DNA of 5,114 nucleotides from an uncultured Oscillospiraceae bacterium (lineage in GTDB: Bacteria > Bacillota > Clostridia > Oscillospirales > Oscillospiraceae): the NCBI GenBank assembly GCA_934569215.1, contig CAKTKF010000119.1:1-5114 (forward strand), in the 5' to 3' direction. Made by a program: the position numbers and the translations under genes. Positions 1 through 5,114 of the stretch are shown here, one piece after another. A model generated the notes under the pieces. The model was not told the DNA's origin, did not search any database, and worked only from the letters and a program-made list of their open reading frames with translations. Every line of letters starts with the position of its first letter. The first letter of the stretch is position 1.

Positions 1-75
1 TCCAAGGAGCGCAAGGCAAGAGAGCTGGGAATCCCCATCCTTACCGAGGACGAATTCCTGGAAATGATTCAGTAA
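1..75 (+). CDS. C-terminal end of a BRCT-domain protein (NAD-dependent DNA ligase LigA or BRCT exonuclease), 5' truncated by window
   Basis: An open frame enters from the left edge and ends at TAA (73-75). The 24 visible residues include KARELGIPILTEDEFLEMI, the pattern that closes many bacterial BRCT domains: a K-A-x-x-L-G-I-P helix, a short strand, then E-x-x-F-L. In LigA the BRCT domain is the extreme C-terminus, which fits a stop directly after this motif. BRCT-bearing exonucleases of the DNA polymerase III epsilon type end in a very similar way, and 24 residues cannot separate the two, so no symbol is given. The catalytic part lies outside the window. The gene converges on the leftward acetyltransferase gene, with a terminator hairpin between them, so it is not part of the nitrogen-related operon. 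Confidence 0.55.
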   Translation, partial: SKERKARELGIPILTEDEFLEMIQ

Positions 76-134
76 AAAAACGCGGCAAAGGAAAGGCTTA
101 ATAGCGACAAGCAACGATTTTGTCTTGAACTGGG

Positions 135-176
135 GCAGAAAAACGGTGTGACCGCAAGGGTCACACCGTTTTCTGC
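135..176. terminator. Bidirectional intrinsic terminator between convergent genes
   Basis: A long inverted repeat pairs 135-153 with 159-176 around a 5-base GCAAG loop, with one extra A in the left arm. The GC-rich core (144-153 with 159-168) is preceded by an A5 run and followed by a T4 run, so either strand reads as stem plus T-tract. It lies in the 136-base gap between the stop at 75 and the leftward gene ending at 212, where a shared terminator for convergent transcripts is expected. The T-runs are short and sit inside the longer stem, so efficiency cannot be judged. Confidence 0.85.
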
Positions 177-211
177 GTCCATAGGAAAAGCCGCATTTGC
201 CAAGCAGCTTT

Positions 212-760
212 TCATCCATTTGCATTATCTCCATTATTTATTGCTTGTGCGATCTCAAGCTCGGTAGCAGGAGTTGTCCATTTGCCAAACACTTGAGATT
301 CCATATCAGGTAAGTAGCCCATATCTTTATAGCCTAACTTTTTCAATAAAGCCATACTCGGCGTATTCTCCGGTTCGGTAAAGCTAATAAAATCCCATTG
401 CGGGTAACGCTCATGGAGCAGGTCGATCAGCGCCGTCAATGCTTCAAAGGCATAACCCTTATGGTGGTGCCGATAGGAAAAAGTATAGCCTAAGGAAATT
501 GTGCCGTCATTCGGCATAACCACAATTTCGCCCACCATCTCATCGGTGCCTTTCAAAGCAACCGCCACCATAAAGGGAGCATCCACGGACACTGCATCAT
601 CCTTGTGGCGTTCAACAAGGGCAACAATGCCATCAAGGTCTTTGACTTGACCCCGCTGATACCGAGCGCAGATCTCATTGTTGCGGTAATCGTACATGAT
701 CTCTGCGTCCTTTGACGCAACATTGCGAAGGAGCAGACGAGCGGTTTCAATCAATATCAT
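212..760 (-). CDS. GNAT family N-acetyltransferase (RimJ/RimL-like)
   Basis: The predicted product is a 182-residue cytoplasmic acetyltransferase that would transfer acetyl from acetyl-CoA to an amine; the substrate is unknown. The N-terminus (ILIETARLLLR) is typical of the Acetyltransf_3 branch (RimJ/RimL, protein N-terminal or small-molecule acetylation). Motif A lies at about residues 89-114, with YRHHHKGYAFEA standing in for the Q/R-x-x-G-x-G/A pyrophosphate loop. Motif B lies at about 131-144 (ENTPSMALLKKLGY). The length matches a single-domain family member. I chose the ATG at 760 because GGAG lies 6 bases upstream; the frame can be extended six codons to a TTG at 778, but that lies upstream of this ribosome site. 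The gene follows the ANTAR gene after a 66-base gap with no visible terminator, so read-through is possible. Sampled stretches are about 47% GC against about 62% in glnN, so it may be a later arrival. Nothing ties it to nitrogen control. Confidence 0.85.
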   Translation of the reverse strand: MILIETARLLLRNVASKDAEIMYDYRNNEICARYQRGQVKDLDGIVALVERHKDDAVSVDAPFMVAVALKGTDEMVGEIVVMPNDGTISLGYTFSYRHHHKGYAFEALTALIDLLHERYPQWDFISFTEPENTPSMALLKKLGYKDMGYLPDMESQVFGKWTTPATELEIAQAINNGDNANG

Positions 761-766
761 ATTGTT

Positions 767-770
767 CTCC
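767..770 (-). promoter_or_regulatory. Shine-Dalgarno site fixing the acetyltransferase start
   Basis: GGAG on the minus strand lies 6 bases before the ATG at 760. It falls inside the frame of the alternative TTG start at 778, which supports the shorter 182-residue product. Confidence 0.7.
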
Positions 771-826
771 AACTTCAATGGTCAAATTCATACACACCGA
801 CCGCTTCATATGTAAATTGCAGAAAA

Positions 827-1411
827 TCAGGCGTAGGTCTTGATGATTCCCAAGGCAATCTCCCGCCTGGTCGTACAGCGATCCATGGCTTGTTTTTCGA
901 TGTGACGGTGGGCTTCGGCCTCGGTCATTTTCAGCTGCTCAATGAGCAGCCACTTTGCCCGGTTCACCAGACGGATTTCCTCCATCTTTTCTTCAACGGA
1001 GGTGGCCTTTTCCTCCATGCGCCGTAACCGTTCCCGTGCGGAAACGAGCCATTTCAGACTTTGGTTCAGCAGCAGTGCGGACGTTGGCTTTGCCAGCGTG
1101 AACACGCCCTGACAGGTGAGTTTGGATTCCACCTCGTCGTAAACCTCCGATTTTGCCAGTAGCAGCGCCACGGTGCCAGACTGATTGCAGGCGTCGATGG
1201 CAAAGCGGGTGCCGAAATCGTCGGGCAGGGGAGCGTTGATGATGACAAGATCATAGGTTTTGTTCACCATCTCCCGCCGCGCCGCGGCAATATTGCCCAC
1301 GAAACAAACCGGATAATACTCCGAACCGGGGAGCATCGCGGCAAAGGCTTCATTGAATTTCTGCGCAGCAGACACCACCAGAACGCTGTACGTCCGGTCG
1401 CTGAAAACCAT
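827..1411 (-). CDS. ANTAR-domain RNA-binding antiterminator with degenerate receiver domain
   Basis: The product is a 194-residue cytoplasmic protein. Residues 1-120 follow a response-regulator receiver fold, but the active site is eroded. The acidic pair after strand 1 is replaced by Ser-Ala (VLVVSAA, residues 10-16). The phosphoacceptor position is Asn59 in DLVIINAPLPDD. The usual Lys is kept (Lys108 in LAKP). A charged, probably coiled-coil linker spans about 124-147. An ANTAR domain fills about 140-194, with its signature NRAKWLLIEQLKMTEAEAHRHI and then CTTRREIA. ANTAR proteins bind mRNA leaders with paired hexaloop hairpins and prevent intrinsic termination, as EutV does in Enterococcus. 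The start is the ATG at 1411, with a GGGAGGGAG site 6-10 bases upstream. The gene follows the type I-like glutamine synthetase by 33 bases, so the two are almost certainly cotranscribed. A role in controlling the neighbouring glnN leader is inferred; phosphorylation-independent signalling is also inferred from the missing Asp. Confidence 0.9.
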   Translation of the reverse strand: MVFSDRTYSVLVVSAAQKFNEAFAAMLPGSEYYPVCFVGNIAAARREMVNKTYDLVIINAPLPDDFGTRFAIDACNQSGTVALLLAKSEVYDEVESKLTCQGVFTLAKPTSALLLNQSLKWLVSARERLRRMEEKATSVEEKMEEIRLVNRAKWLLIEQLKMTEAEAHRHIEKQAMDRCTTRREIALGIIKTYA

Positions 1412-1444
1412 ATCATGCTCCCTCCCTTCAGAATTTTGCGGAGT

Positions 1445-2650
1445 TTATCGCTTGGTAAAGAAGTCAATCAGAGACTGGGGAAGATGCTGAGCAATGAAGT
1501 TGCTGTTTCCGGCGCACTTTTCCGCATCAGCCAACGACTTGGGAAGGGTCGCAAGGGTCACGTTTCTGGAATCCGCCGTGTGGAGATTGACGTTGCAGGC
1601 TTCCGGGAGGGCAATGTTGTTTTCAATCCCGGAAAGTCCCGCCCAGATCAGCAGCGCAAAGGCGAGATAGGGGTTGGCGGTGCAGTCAGGGCTGCGCAGC
1701 TCGAAGCGCCGGTATTCGCCGGAGGCGGCGGGGACGCGAATGAGCTGGGAGCGGTTGTTGCTCGACCAGGAAATGTACTTCGGTGCTTTGTGGGCGCCCA
1801 GGCGGCTGTAGGACGGCTCGGTGGGGTTGAGAAACAGCGTCATGTCCGCTATCTTGTCCAGAATCCCGCCCATCGCCCGGTGCATGAGCGCTTCCGCGCC
1901 GCCCTGAACGGACATATTGATGTGGAACCCGCTGCCGGGGCGTCCCTCCAGAGGTCTGGGGGAAAAGTCCGCGTACAGCCCGTTCCGGGCGGCGATGGTT
2001 TTGACGACGGTGAGGAAGGTAACGGCGTTGTCCGCGGCGGACAGGGGATCGGAATAGCGGAAATCCACCTCGTTCTGGCCGGGGCCTTCCTCGTGGTGGG
2101 AGGATTCCGGCTGAATGCCCATTCGCTCCAGGGTCAGGCAGATTTCCCGGCGGACATTTTCGCATTTGTCCTCCGGCGCTACGTCCATATAGGTGGCCTG
2201 ATCGTAAGGAACATCCGTCACCTCGCCGTTTTCGTCCAGCCGGAACAGGTAGAATTCCAGCTCGGAGCCGAAGGAGAAGGCGTAGCCCGCCTTCGCGGCG
2301 TCGGCGACGGCCTGCTTGAGAATGCCCCGGGTATCGTGGGCAAAGGGCGTGCCGTCGGGGTGGGTGATGGAGCAGAACATCCGCACCACGCTACCATGCT
2401 CCGGCCGCCAGGGCAGAAGGGCGATGGTGGAAGCGTCTGGGTGGAGAAACAGGTCGGAATTCACCTCGTCGCCAAACCCCGCGATGGCGGAAGCGTCGAT
2501 GGCGATGCCGTACTTGAAGGCGCGTTCCAGCTCATGGGGCATGACGGAGATGTTCTTGGGTCTGCCGAAGCAGTCGCAGAACGCAAGGCGGATGAACTTC
2601 ACGTCCTCCTCCTGAATGAATTGTATGACCTCCTGAGGCGTATATTTCAT
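1445..2650 (-). CDS. glnA: Type I-like glutamine synthetase paralogue lacking the flap glutamate and C-terminal tail
   Basis: The product is a 401-residue cytoplasmic protein of the glutamine synthetase I family, whose usual reaction is glutamate + NH3 + ATP to glutamine. A beta-grasp domain covers about 1-95 and the catalytic domain about 100-395. All six metal-ligand positions are present: Glu130 and Glu132 (GSELEF), Glu187 and Glu194 (SSHHEEGPGQNEVDF), His243 (GSGFHIN) and Glu317 (RRFELRS). The substrate arginines Arg283, Arg300, Arg305 and Arg319 are also kept. Three things are abnormal. The flap motif reads RLGAHKAP, with Lys288 where a catalytic Glu is expected. The latch DGSSIEGF has become DASAIAGF (52-59). 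The protein stops at FFTKR, about 25 residues before the usual family end with its R-x-x-V-x-P-W-E tail. It also lacks an NLY adenylylation site. The start is the ATG at 2650, which has AGGAAGG 11 bases upstream; a TTG at 2695 would extend it by 15 unconserved residues. The symbol marks family membership; normal glutamine synthesis is not assured. Confidence 0.9.
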   Translation of the reverse strand: MKYTPQEVIQFIQEEDVKFIRLAFCDCFGRPKNISVMPHELERAFKYGIAIDASAIAGFGDEVNSDLFLHPDASTIALLPWRPEHGSVVRMFCSITHPDGTPFAHDTRGILKQAVADAAKAGYAFSFGSELEFYLFRLDENGEVTDVPYDQATYMDVAPEDKCENVRREICLTLERMGIQPESSHHEEGPGQNEVDFRYSDPLSAADNAVTFLTVVKTIAARNGLYADFSPRPLEGRPGSGFHINMSVQGGAEALMHRAMGGILDKIADMTLFLNPTEPSYSRLGAHKAPKYISWSSNNRSQLIRVPAASGEYRRFELRSPDCTANPYLAFALLIWAGLSGIENNIALPEACNVNLHTADSRNVTLATLPKSLADAEKCAGNSNFIAQHLPQSLIDFFTKR

Positions 2651-2661
2651 ACAGCAACCAA

Positions 2662-2668
2662 CCTTCCT
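2662..2668 (-). promoter_or_regulatory. Shine-Dalgarno site of the type I-like glutamine synthetase
   Basis: AGGAAGG on the minus strand lies 11 bases before the ATG at 2650, a slightly long spacing. The family-conserved protein sequence begins at this ATG, and the TTG at 2695 has no comparable site. Both points favour the 2650 start. Confidence 0.6.
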
Positions 2669-2724
2669 GCCCGATACGCGGTAAAATTCAAACAAATGAA
2701 GTCAAATTAAGTGGGAAAGCAACA

Positions 2725-2760
2725 GGATCCTTCCGAAAAATGCGCAAACATCCCGGAAAG
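2725..2760 (-). promoter_or_regulatory. Structured 5' leader of the type I-like glutamine synthetase operon, with a candidate hexaloop
   Basis: The minus-strand leader runs from about 2771 to 2651. CTTTCCG (2760-2754) can pair with CGGAAGG (2735-2729), enclosing ATG/CAT with the six-base loop TTTGCG (2748-2743). The same GGAAGG can instead pair with CTTTCC at 2719-2714, so the two folds compete. A third option is GG[AAGGAT]CC (2734-2725), whose loop has A1 and G4 and nearly matches the loop in the glnN leader, but it has only two Watson-Crick pairs. I see no terminator T-tract after these structures, so attenuation is not evident here. Regulatory meaning is tentative. Confidence 0.35.
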
Positions 2761-2777
2761 CGCTTACTCCCGAAATT

Positions 2778-2806
2778 ATTATATTCAAATTATCGAGCCT
2801 TGTCAA
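2778..2806 (-). promoter_or_regulatory. Consensus sigma-A promoter for the type I-like glutamine synthetase operon
   Basis: On the minus strand TTGACA (2806-2801), a 17-base spacer (2800-2784) and TATAAT (2783-2778) match the sigma-70/sigma-A consensus at every position. The start of transcription should fall near 2771, giving a leader of about 120 bases before the ATG at 2650. This promoter should drive the synthetase and the ANTAR gene, and perhaps the acetyltransferase. Confidence 0.9.
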
Positions 2807-2808
2807 TC

Positions 2809-2835
2809 TGTCCAAAGACAAAAAACTTTTTTTGT
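2809..2835. promoter_or_regulatory. A/T-tract inverted repeat and TGTC-N4-GACA palindrome between divergent promoters
   Basis: ACAAAAAA (2818-2825) and TTTTTTGT (2828-2835) form a near-perfect inverted repeat with a two-base centre. It overlaps TGTC-CAAA-GACA (2809-2820), another small palindrome. The whole element sits in the 37 bp between the two -35 boxes. It could act as an UP-element or curved DNA for both promoters, or as an operator. It does not fit the GlnR/TnrA box (TGTNA-N7-TNACA) in spacing. As an RNA it has no GC stem, so a terminator role is unlikely. Confidence 0.4.
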
Positions 2836-2843
2836 GCAGGGTG

Positions 2844-2872
2844 TTGACAAATGGGAAAAGATGGTGTAGAAT
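2844..2872 (+). promoter_or_regulatory. Sigma-A promoter of glnN
   Basis: TTGACA (2844-2849), a 17-base spacer and TAGAAT (2867-2872) give a perfect -35 and a five-of-six -10. Transcription should start at about 2877-2880, leaving only some 5-8 bases before the terminator hairpin at 2885. The strong promoter paired with an immediate terminator suggests that control of glnN acts on elongation rather than initiation. Confidence 0.88.
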
Positions 2873-2883
2873 GCCCACTGTGA

Positions 2884-2911
2884 AGGCAAGGACGTCTCCG
2901 AGTGTATGCTC
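2884..2911 (+). promoter_or_regulatory. Candidate ANTAR-type antiterminator: tandem hexaloop hairpins overlapping the glnN leader terminator
   Basis: In the leader RNA, AGGC (2884-2887) can pair with GUCU (2894-2897) around the six-base loop AAGGAC (2888-2893). This loop has A at position 1 and G at position 4, the conserved bases of loops bound by ANTAR antiterminators. Two bases later GAG (2900-2902) can pair with CUC (2909-2911) around a second six-base loop, UGUAUG, giving the expected tandem layout. The first hairpin uses nearly all of the terminator's 5' arm, so the folds exclude each other. Weak points: the second stem has only 3 bp, and its loop lacks A1 and G4. The encoded ANTAR protein about 1.5 kb away is the natural binding candidate. 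Confidence 0.5.
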
Positions 2912-2940
2912 ATAACGTCCTTGCCATCTTTTTTTATTTT
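2885..2940 (+). terminator. Leader terminator (attenuator) upstream of glnN
   Basis: GGCAAGGACGT (2885-2895) pairs perfectly over 11 bp with ACGTCCTTGCC (2915-2925) around a 19-base loop. ATC and then a T7 run, A and T4 (2929-2940) follow. This is a good intrinsic terminator lying between the glnN promoter and its coding start at 2996, in the same orientation. It should cut transcripts to about 55-60 bases unless an alternative fold prevents it. The large loop contains the candidate second hexaloop hairpin. It cannot serve an upstream gene, because the neighbouring gene runs the other way. Confidence 0.88.
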
Positions 2941-2995
2941 CGGCGGTTCGGGCGGGCATTCCCGGAGCGTCAAATATTGAAAAGGAGCGTTTGTT

Positions 2996-5092
2996 ATGAG
3001 TACTGTTTCCGACTATTTCGGCTGTCTGGTGTTTGATGACCGGGTAATGAAGGCCAATCTTTCCGCTGATGTGTATGCGTCGCTGCGCAGAACCATCGAC
3101 GAGGGCGCGAAGCTGGACGCTTCCGTCGCCAACGCGGTGGCCGCTGCCATGAAGGACTGGGCTGTTGCCCACGGTGCCACCCACTATACCCATTGGTTCC
3201 AGCCGCTGACCGGCATCACCGCCGAAAAGCACGACAGCTTCATTTCTCCCGCTCCCGACGGCGGTGTGATTATGGATTTCTCCGGTAAGGAGCTGATCAA
3301 GGGCGAGCCTGACGCCAGCTCTTTCCCCTCCGGCGGCCTGCGCGCCACCTTTGAGGCCCGGGGCTACACCGCCTGGGACCCCACCTCCTACGCCTTCATC
3401 AAGGGCAAGACCCTCTGTATCCCCACGGCCTTCTGCTCCTACGGCGGCGAAGCGCTGGATAAGAAGACCCCGCTGCTGCGCTCCATGGAAGCCCTGAACC
3501 GTCAGGCCATGCGTATCCTGAAGCTCTTCGGCAATACCGATGTCAAGTGCGTCCGCACCAACGTCGGCCCCGAGCAGGAATATTTCCTTGTGGATAAGGA
3601 AATGTACGAGCAGCGCAAGGATCTGATCTTCACCGGCAGAACCCTGTTTGGCGCGAAATCCCCCAAGGGGCAGGAGATGGATGACCATTATTTCGGCGTC
3701 ATCAAGCCTCGCGTCGCGGCCTACATGGAAGATCTGAACGAAGAGCTGTGGAAGCTGGGCATCCTTGCCAAGACCGAACATAACGAGGTTGCCCCCGCTC
3801 AGCACGAGCTGGCGCCCATTTACACCACCACCAACATCGCCACCGACCACAACCAGCTGACCATGGAGATCATGCAGAAGGTCGCGGCAAAGCATGGTCT
3901 GGTGTGTCTGCTGCATGAGAAGCCCTTCGCCGGTGTCAACGGCTCCGGCAAGCACAACAACTGGTCCATGGCCACCGATACCGGCGTGAACCTGCTGTCC
4001 CCCGGCGAGACGCCCTACGAAAACGCCCAGTTTCTGCTGTTCCTGTGCGCGGTCATCAAGGCCGTGGACGATTATCAGGATCTGCTCCGCCTGAGCGTGG
4101 CCACCGCGGGCAACGACCACCGTCTGGGCGCGAACGAAGCGCCTCCCGCCGTGGTCTCCATCTTCCTGGGCGACGAGCTGATGGGCATTCTGGACGCCAT
4201 TGAGAATGATACCCCCTACTGCGGCACAAAGAAGACCACCATGAAGCTGGGCGTGGACGTTCTGCCCCGCTTCCCCAGAGACACCACCGACCGGAACCGT
4301 ACCTCTCCCTTCGCCTTTACCGGCAACAAGTTTGAGTTCCGTATGCTGGGCTCCTCCAATTCCATTGCCTGCGCCAACATCATGCTCAACGCCGCCGTGG
4401 CCGAGTCCCTGAAAATTTACGCCGACCGTCTGGAAGGCGCGGAGGACTTCGAGACCGCTCTGCACGACATGATCAAGAAGACCATCAAGGATCACAAGCG
4501 CATCATCTTCAACGGCAACGGCTACGACGCCACCTGGATTAAGGAGGCCACCGAGGTTCGCGGCCTGTGCAACTATCCCACGACTCCCGATTGTATGCCC
4601 CATCTGCTGGATAAGAAGAACGTGGATATGCTCACCGCTCACAAGATTTACTCCGTCTCCGAGATGCAGGCGCGGTGCGACATTATGCTGGAGAACTACT
4701 GCAAGGCCGTCATCATCGAGGCCAACACCATGGTGGACATGGCGAGAAAGCAGATTCTCCCCGCGGTGGAGGGCTACGCCTCCGAGCTGGCCGCATCCCT
4801 GGCCGCGAAGAAGGCCGTTGCCCCCAACCTGGCCTGCGCCTATGAGACCGGCCTTGTCACCAAGCTGTCCGGCCTGACCGATCAGATCGCCGAGAAGACC
4901 GACGAGCTGGAATCCGCCGTTCTCGAGCTTAAGAACGCGGAGAATGTGAAGGAAGAGTCCTTCGCCATCCGGGACACCATCCTCGGCAAGATGGCAGCCC
5001 TCCGGGCTGTCGCGGACGAGGCGGAGACCCAGACCTCTTCCGATTATTGGCCGTTCCCCACCTACGGCGAATTGCTGTTTGGTGTAAAGTAA
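2996..5092 (+). CDS. glnN: Type III glutamine synthetase (GSIII)
   Basis: The product is a 698-residue cytoplasmic enzyme, full length for GSIII (about 700), which condenses glutamate and ammonia using ATP. The GSIII-specific N-terminal domain includes [17 protein letters not shown] (119-135). Catalytic-domain motifs follow in order: GPEQEYF (Glu193, Glu195), [12 protein letters not shown] (Glu264, Glu271), [10 protein letters not shown] (His320), the flap RLGANEAPP (Glu381), and [18 protein letters not shown] (Arg435, Glu447). Unlike the type I-like neighbour, it keeps the flap glutamate. A helical, charged C-terminal region (about 590-680), characteristic of GSIII, ends in [12 protein letters not shown]. 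The start ATG has AAGGAG 8 bases upstream (2982-2987). A weak hairpin with a CATT loop (2953-2964) lies between the leader terminator and the ribosome site. Expression should depend on read-through of that terminator. The 22 bases after the TAA hold no gene or clear terminator. Confidence 0.97.
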   Translation: MSTVSDYFGCLVFDDRVMKANLSADVYASLRRTIDEGAKLDASVANAVAAAMKDWAVAHGATHYTHWFQPLTGITAEKHDSFISPAPDGGVIMDFSGKELIKGEPDASSFPSGGLRATFEARGYTAWDPTSYAFIKGKTLCIPTAFCSYGGEALDKKTPLLRSMEALNRQAMRILKLFGNTDVKCVRTNVGPEQEYFLVDKEMYEQRKDLIFTGRTLFGAKSPKGQEMDDHYFGVIKPRVAAYMEDLNEELWKLGILAKTEHNEVAPAQHELAPIYTTTNIATDHNQLTMEIMQKVAAKHGLVCLLHEKPFAGVNGSGKHNNWSMATDTGVNLLSPGETPYENAQFLLFLCAVIKAVDDYQDLLRLSVATAGNDHRLGANEAPPAVVSIFLGDELMGILDAIENDTPYCGTKKTTMKLGVDVLPRFPRDTTDRNRTSPFAFTGNKFEFRMLGSSNSIACANIMLNAAVAESLKIYADRLEGAEDFETALHDMIKKTIKDHKRIIFNGNGYDATWIKEATEVRGLCNYPTTPDCMPHLLDKKNVDMLTAHKIYSVSEMQARCDIMLENYCKAVIIEANTMVDMARKQILPAVEGYASELAASLAAKKAVAPNLACAYETGLVTKLSGLTDQIAEKTDELESAVLELKNAENVKEESFAIRDTILGKMAALRAVADEAETQTSSDYWPFPTYGELLFGVK

Positions 5093-5114
5093 CAGCCATC
5101 AAGGGGACTGACCA

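Noticed and set aside
761..826. Small 20-codon frame starting at an ATG just after the ANTAR gene and overlapping the acetyltransferase start
   Set aside because: It has no Shine-Dalgarno site, no recognisable product, and runs out of frame into the acetyltransferase.
2651..2695. 15-residue N-terminal extension of the type I-like synthetase from a TTG
   Set aside because: There is no ribosome site before the TTG, the extension is not typical of the family, and the ATG at 2650 has an upstream AGGAAGG.
1415..2710. 431-codon open frame on the + strand
   Set aside because: It is antisense to the type I-like synthetase, which has clear family motifs, a promoter and a ribosome site. The antisense product shows only low-complexity Gly/Val/Ala-rich sequence and no recognisable domain.
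2801..2820. GlnR/TnrA operator (TGTNA-N7-TNACA)
   Set aside because: TGTCA and AGACA half-sites are present, but the spacing is 10 rather than 7 and the second half lacks the required T.
2818..2835. Intrinsic terminator at the A/T inverted repeat
   Set aside because: The stem is almost purely A-T with a two-base centre and no GC core, and it lies upstream of both promoters rather than after a gene.
2877..2995. Glutamine riboswitch (glnA motif) in the glnN leader
   Set aside because: The conserved three-way-junction sequence of that motif is not visible, and it is known mainly from cyanobacteria. The leader reads as a simple terminator with a competing hairpin.
2702..4642. 646-codon open frame on the - strand
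   Set aside because: It is antisense to glnN and spans the divergent promoter region. Its length is explained by the GC-rich codon bias of glnN, and no family motif is visible.
1..5114. CRISPR array, insertion sequence, tRNA or rRNA gene
   Set aside because: No spaced direct repeats, transposase motifs, terminal inverted repeats or cloverleaf sequences were seen on either strand.

Overview
The window looks like a moderately GC-rich Firmicute of the class Clostridia, probably from the Ruminococcaceae/Oscillospiraceae group. This rests on three things: purine-rich Shine-Dalgarno sites and consensus sigma-A promoters, a type III glutamine synthetase, and an ANTAR-domain RNA-binding regulator encoded beside a type I-like glutamine synthetase. 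The taxonomic call is inference; there is no rRNA or other marker gene.

Layout. Positions 1-75 hold the last 24 codons of a + strand gene ending in a BRCT-like tail (LigA or a BRCT-bearing exonuclease). A strong two-way terminator hairpin (135-176) separates it from a leftward run of three genes. Read in their own direction these are a type I-like glutamine synthetase (2650 to 1445), an ANTAR response-regulator-like protein (1411 to 827) and a GNAT N-acetyltransferase (760 to 212). A control region (about 2651-2995) lies between the type I-like gene and the rightward gene for a full-length type III glutamine synthetase (GlnN, 2996-5092). The last 22 bases hold no feature I can support.

How it fits together. 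Two very different glutamine synthetases are transcribed divergently from two near-perfect sigma-A promoters whose -35 boxes are 37 bp apart. The glnN transcript should begin only a few bases before an 11-bp terminator hairpin with a T7 tract, so glnN expression should require read-through. A small hairpin with the hexaloop AAGGAC, which has the A1 and G4 of the ANTAR-protein recognition loop, overlaps the 5' arm of that terminator and is incompatible with it. The ANTAR protein encoded in the opposite operon is the obvious candidate antiterminator. Its receiver domain lacks the phosphoacceptor aspartate, so its signal is probably not phosphorylation.

The type I-like enzyme keeps all six metal-ligand positions, but it has Lys in place of the catalytic flap Glu, a degenerate latch motif (DASAIAGF instead of DGSSIEGF) and no C-terminal tail. 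The type III enzyme next door keeps the flap Glu (RLGANEAP against RLGAHKAP). My working hypothesis is that GlnN is the ammonia-assimilating enzyme. The type I-like protein would then be a nitrogen-sensing or alternative-amine paralogue working with the ANTAR antiterminator.
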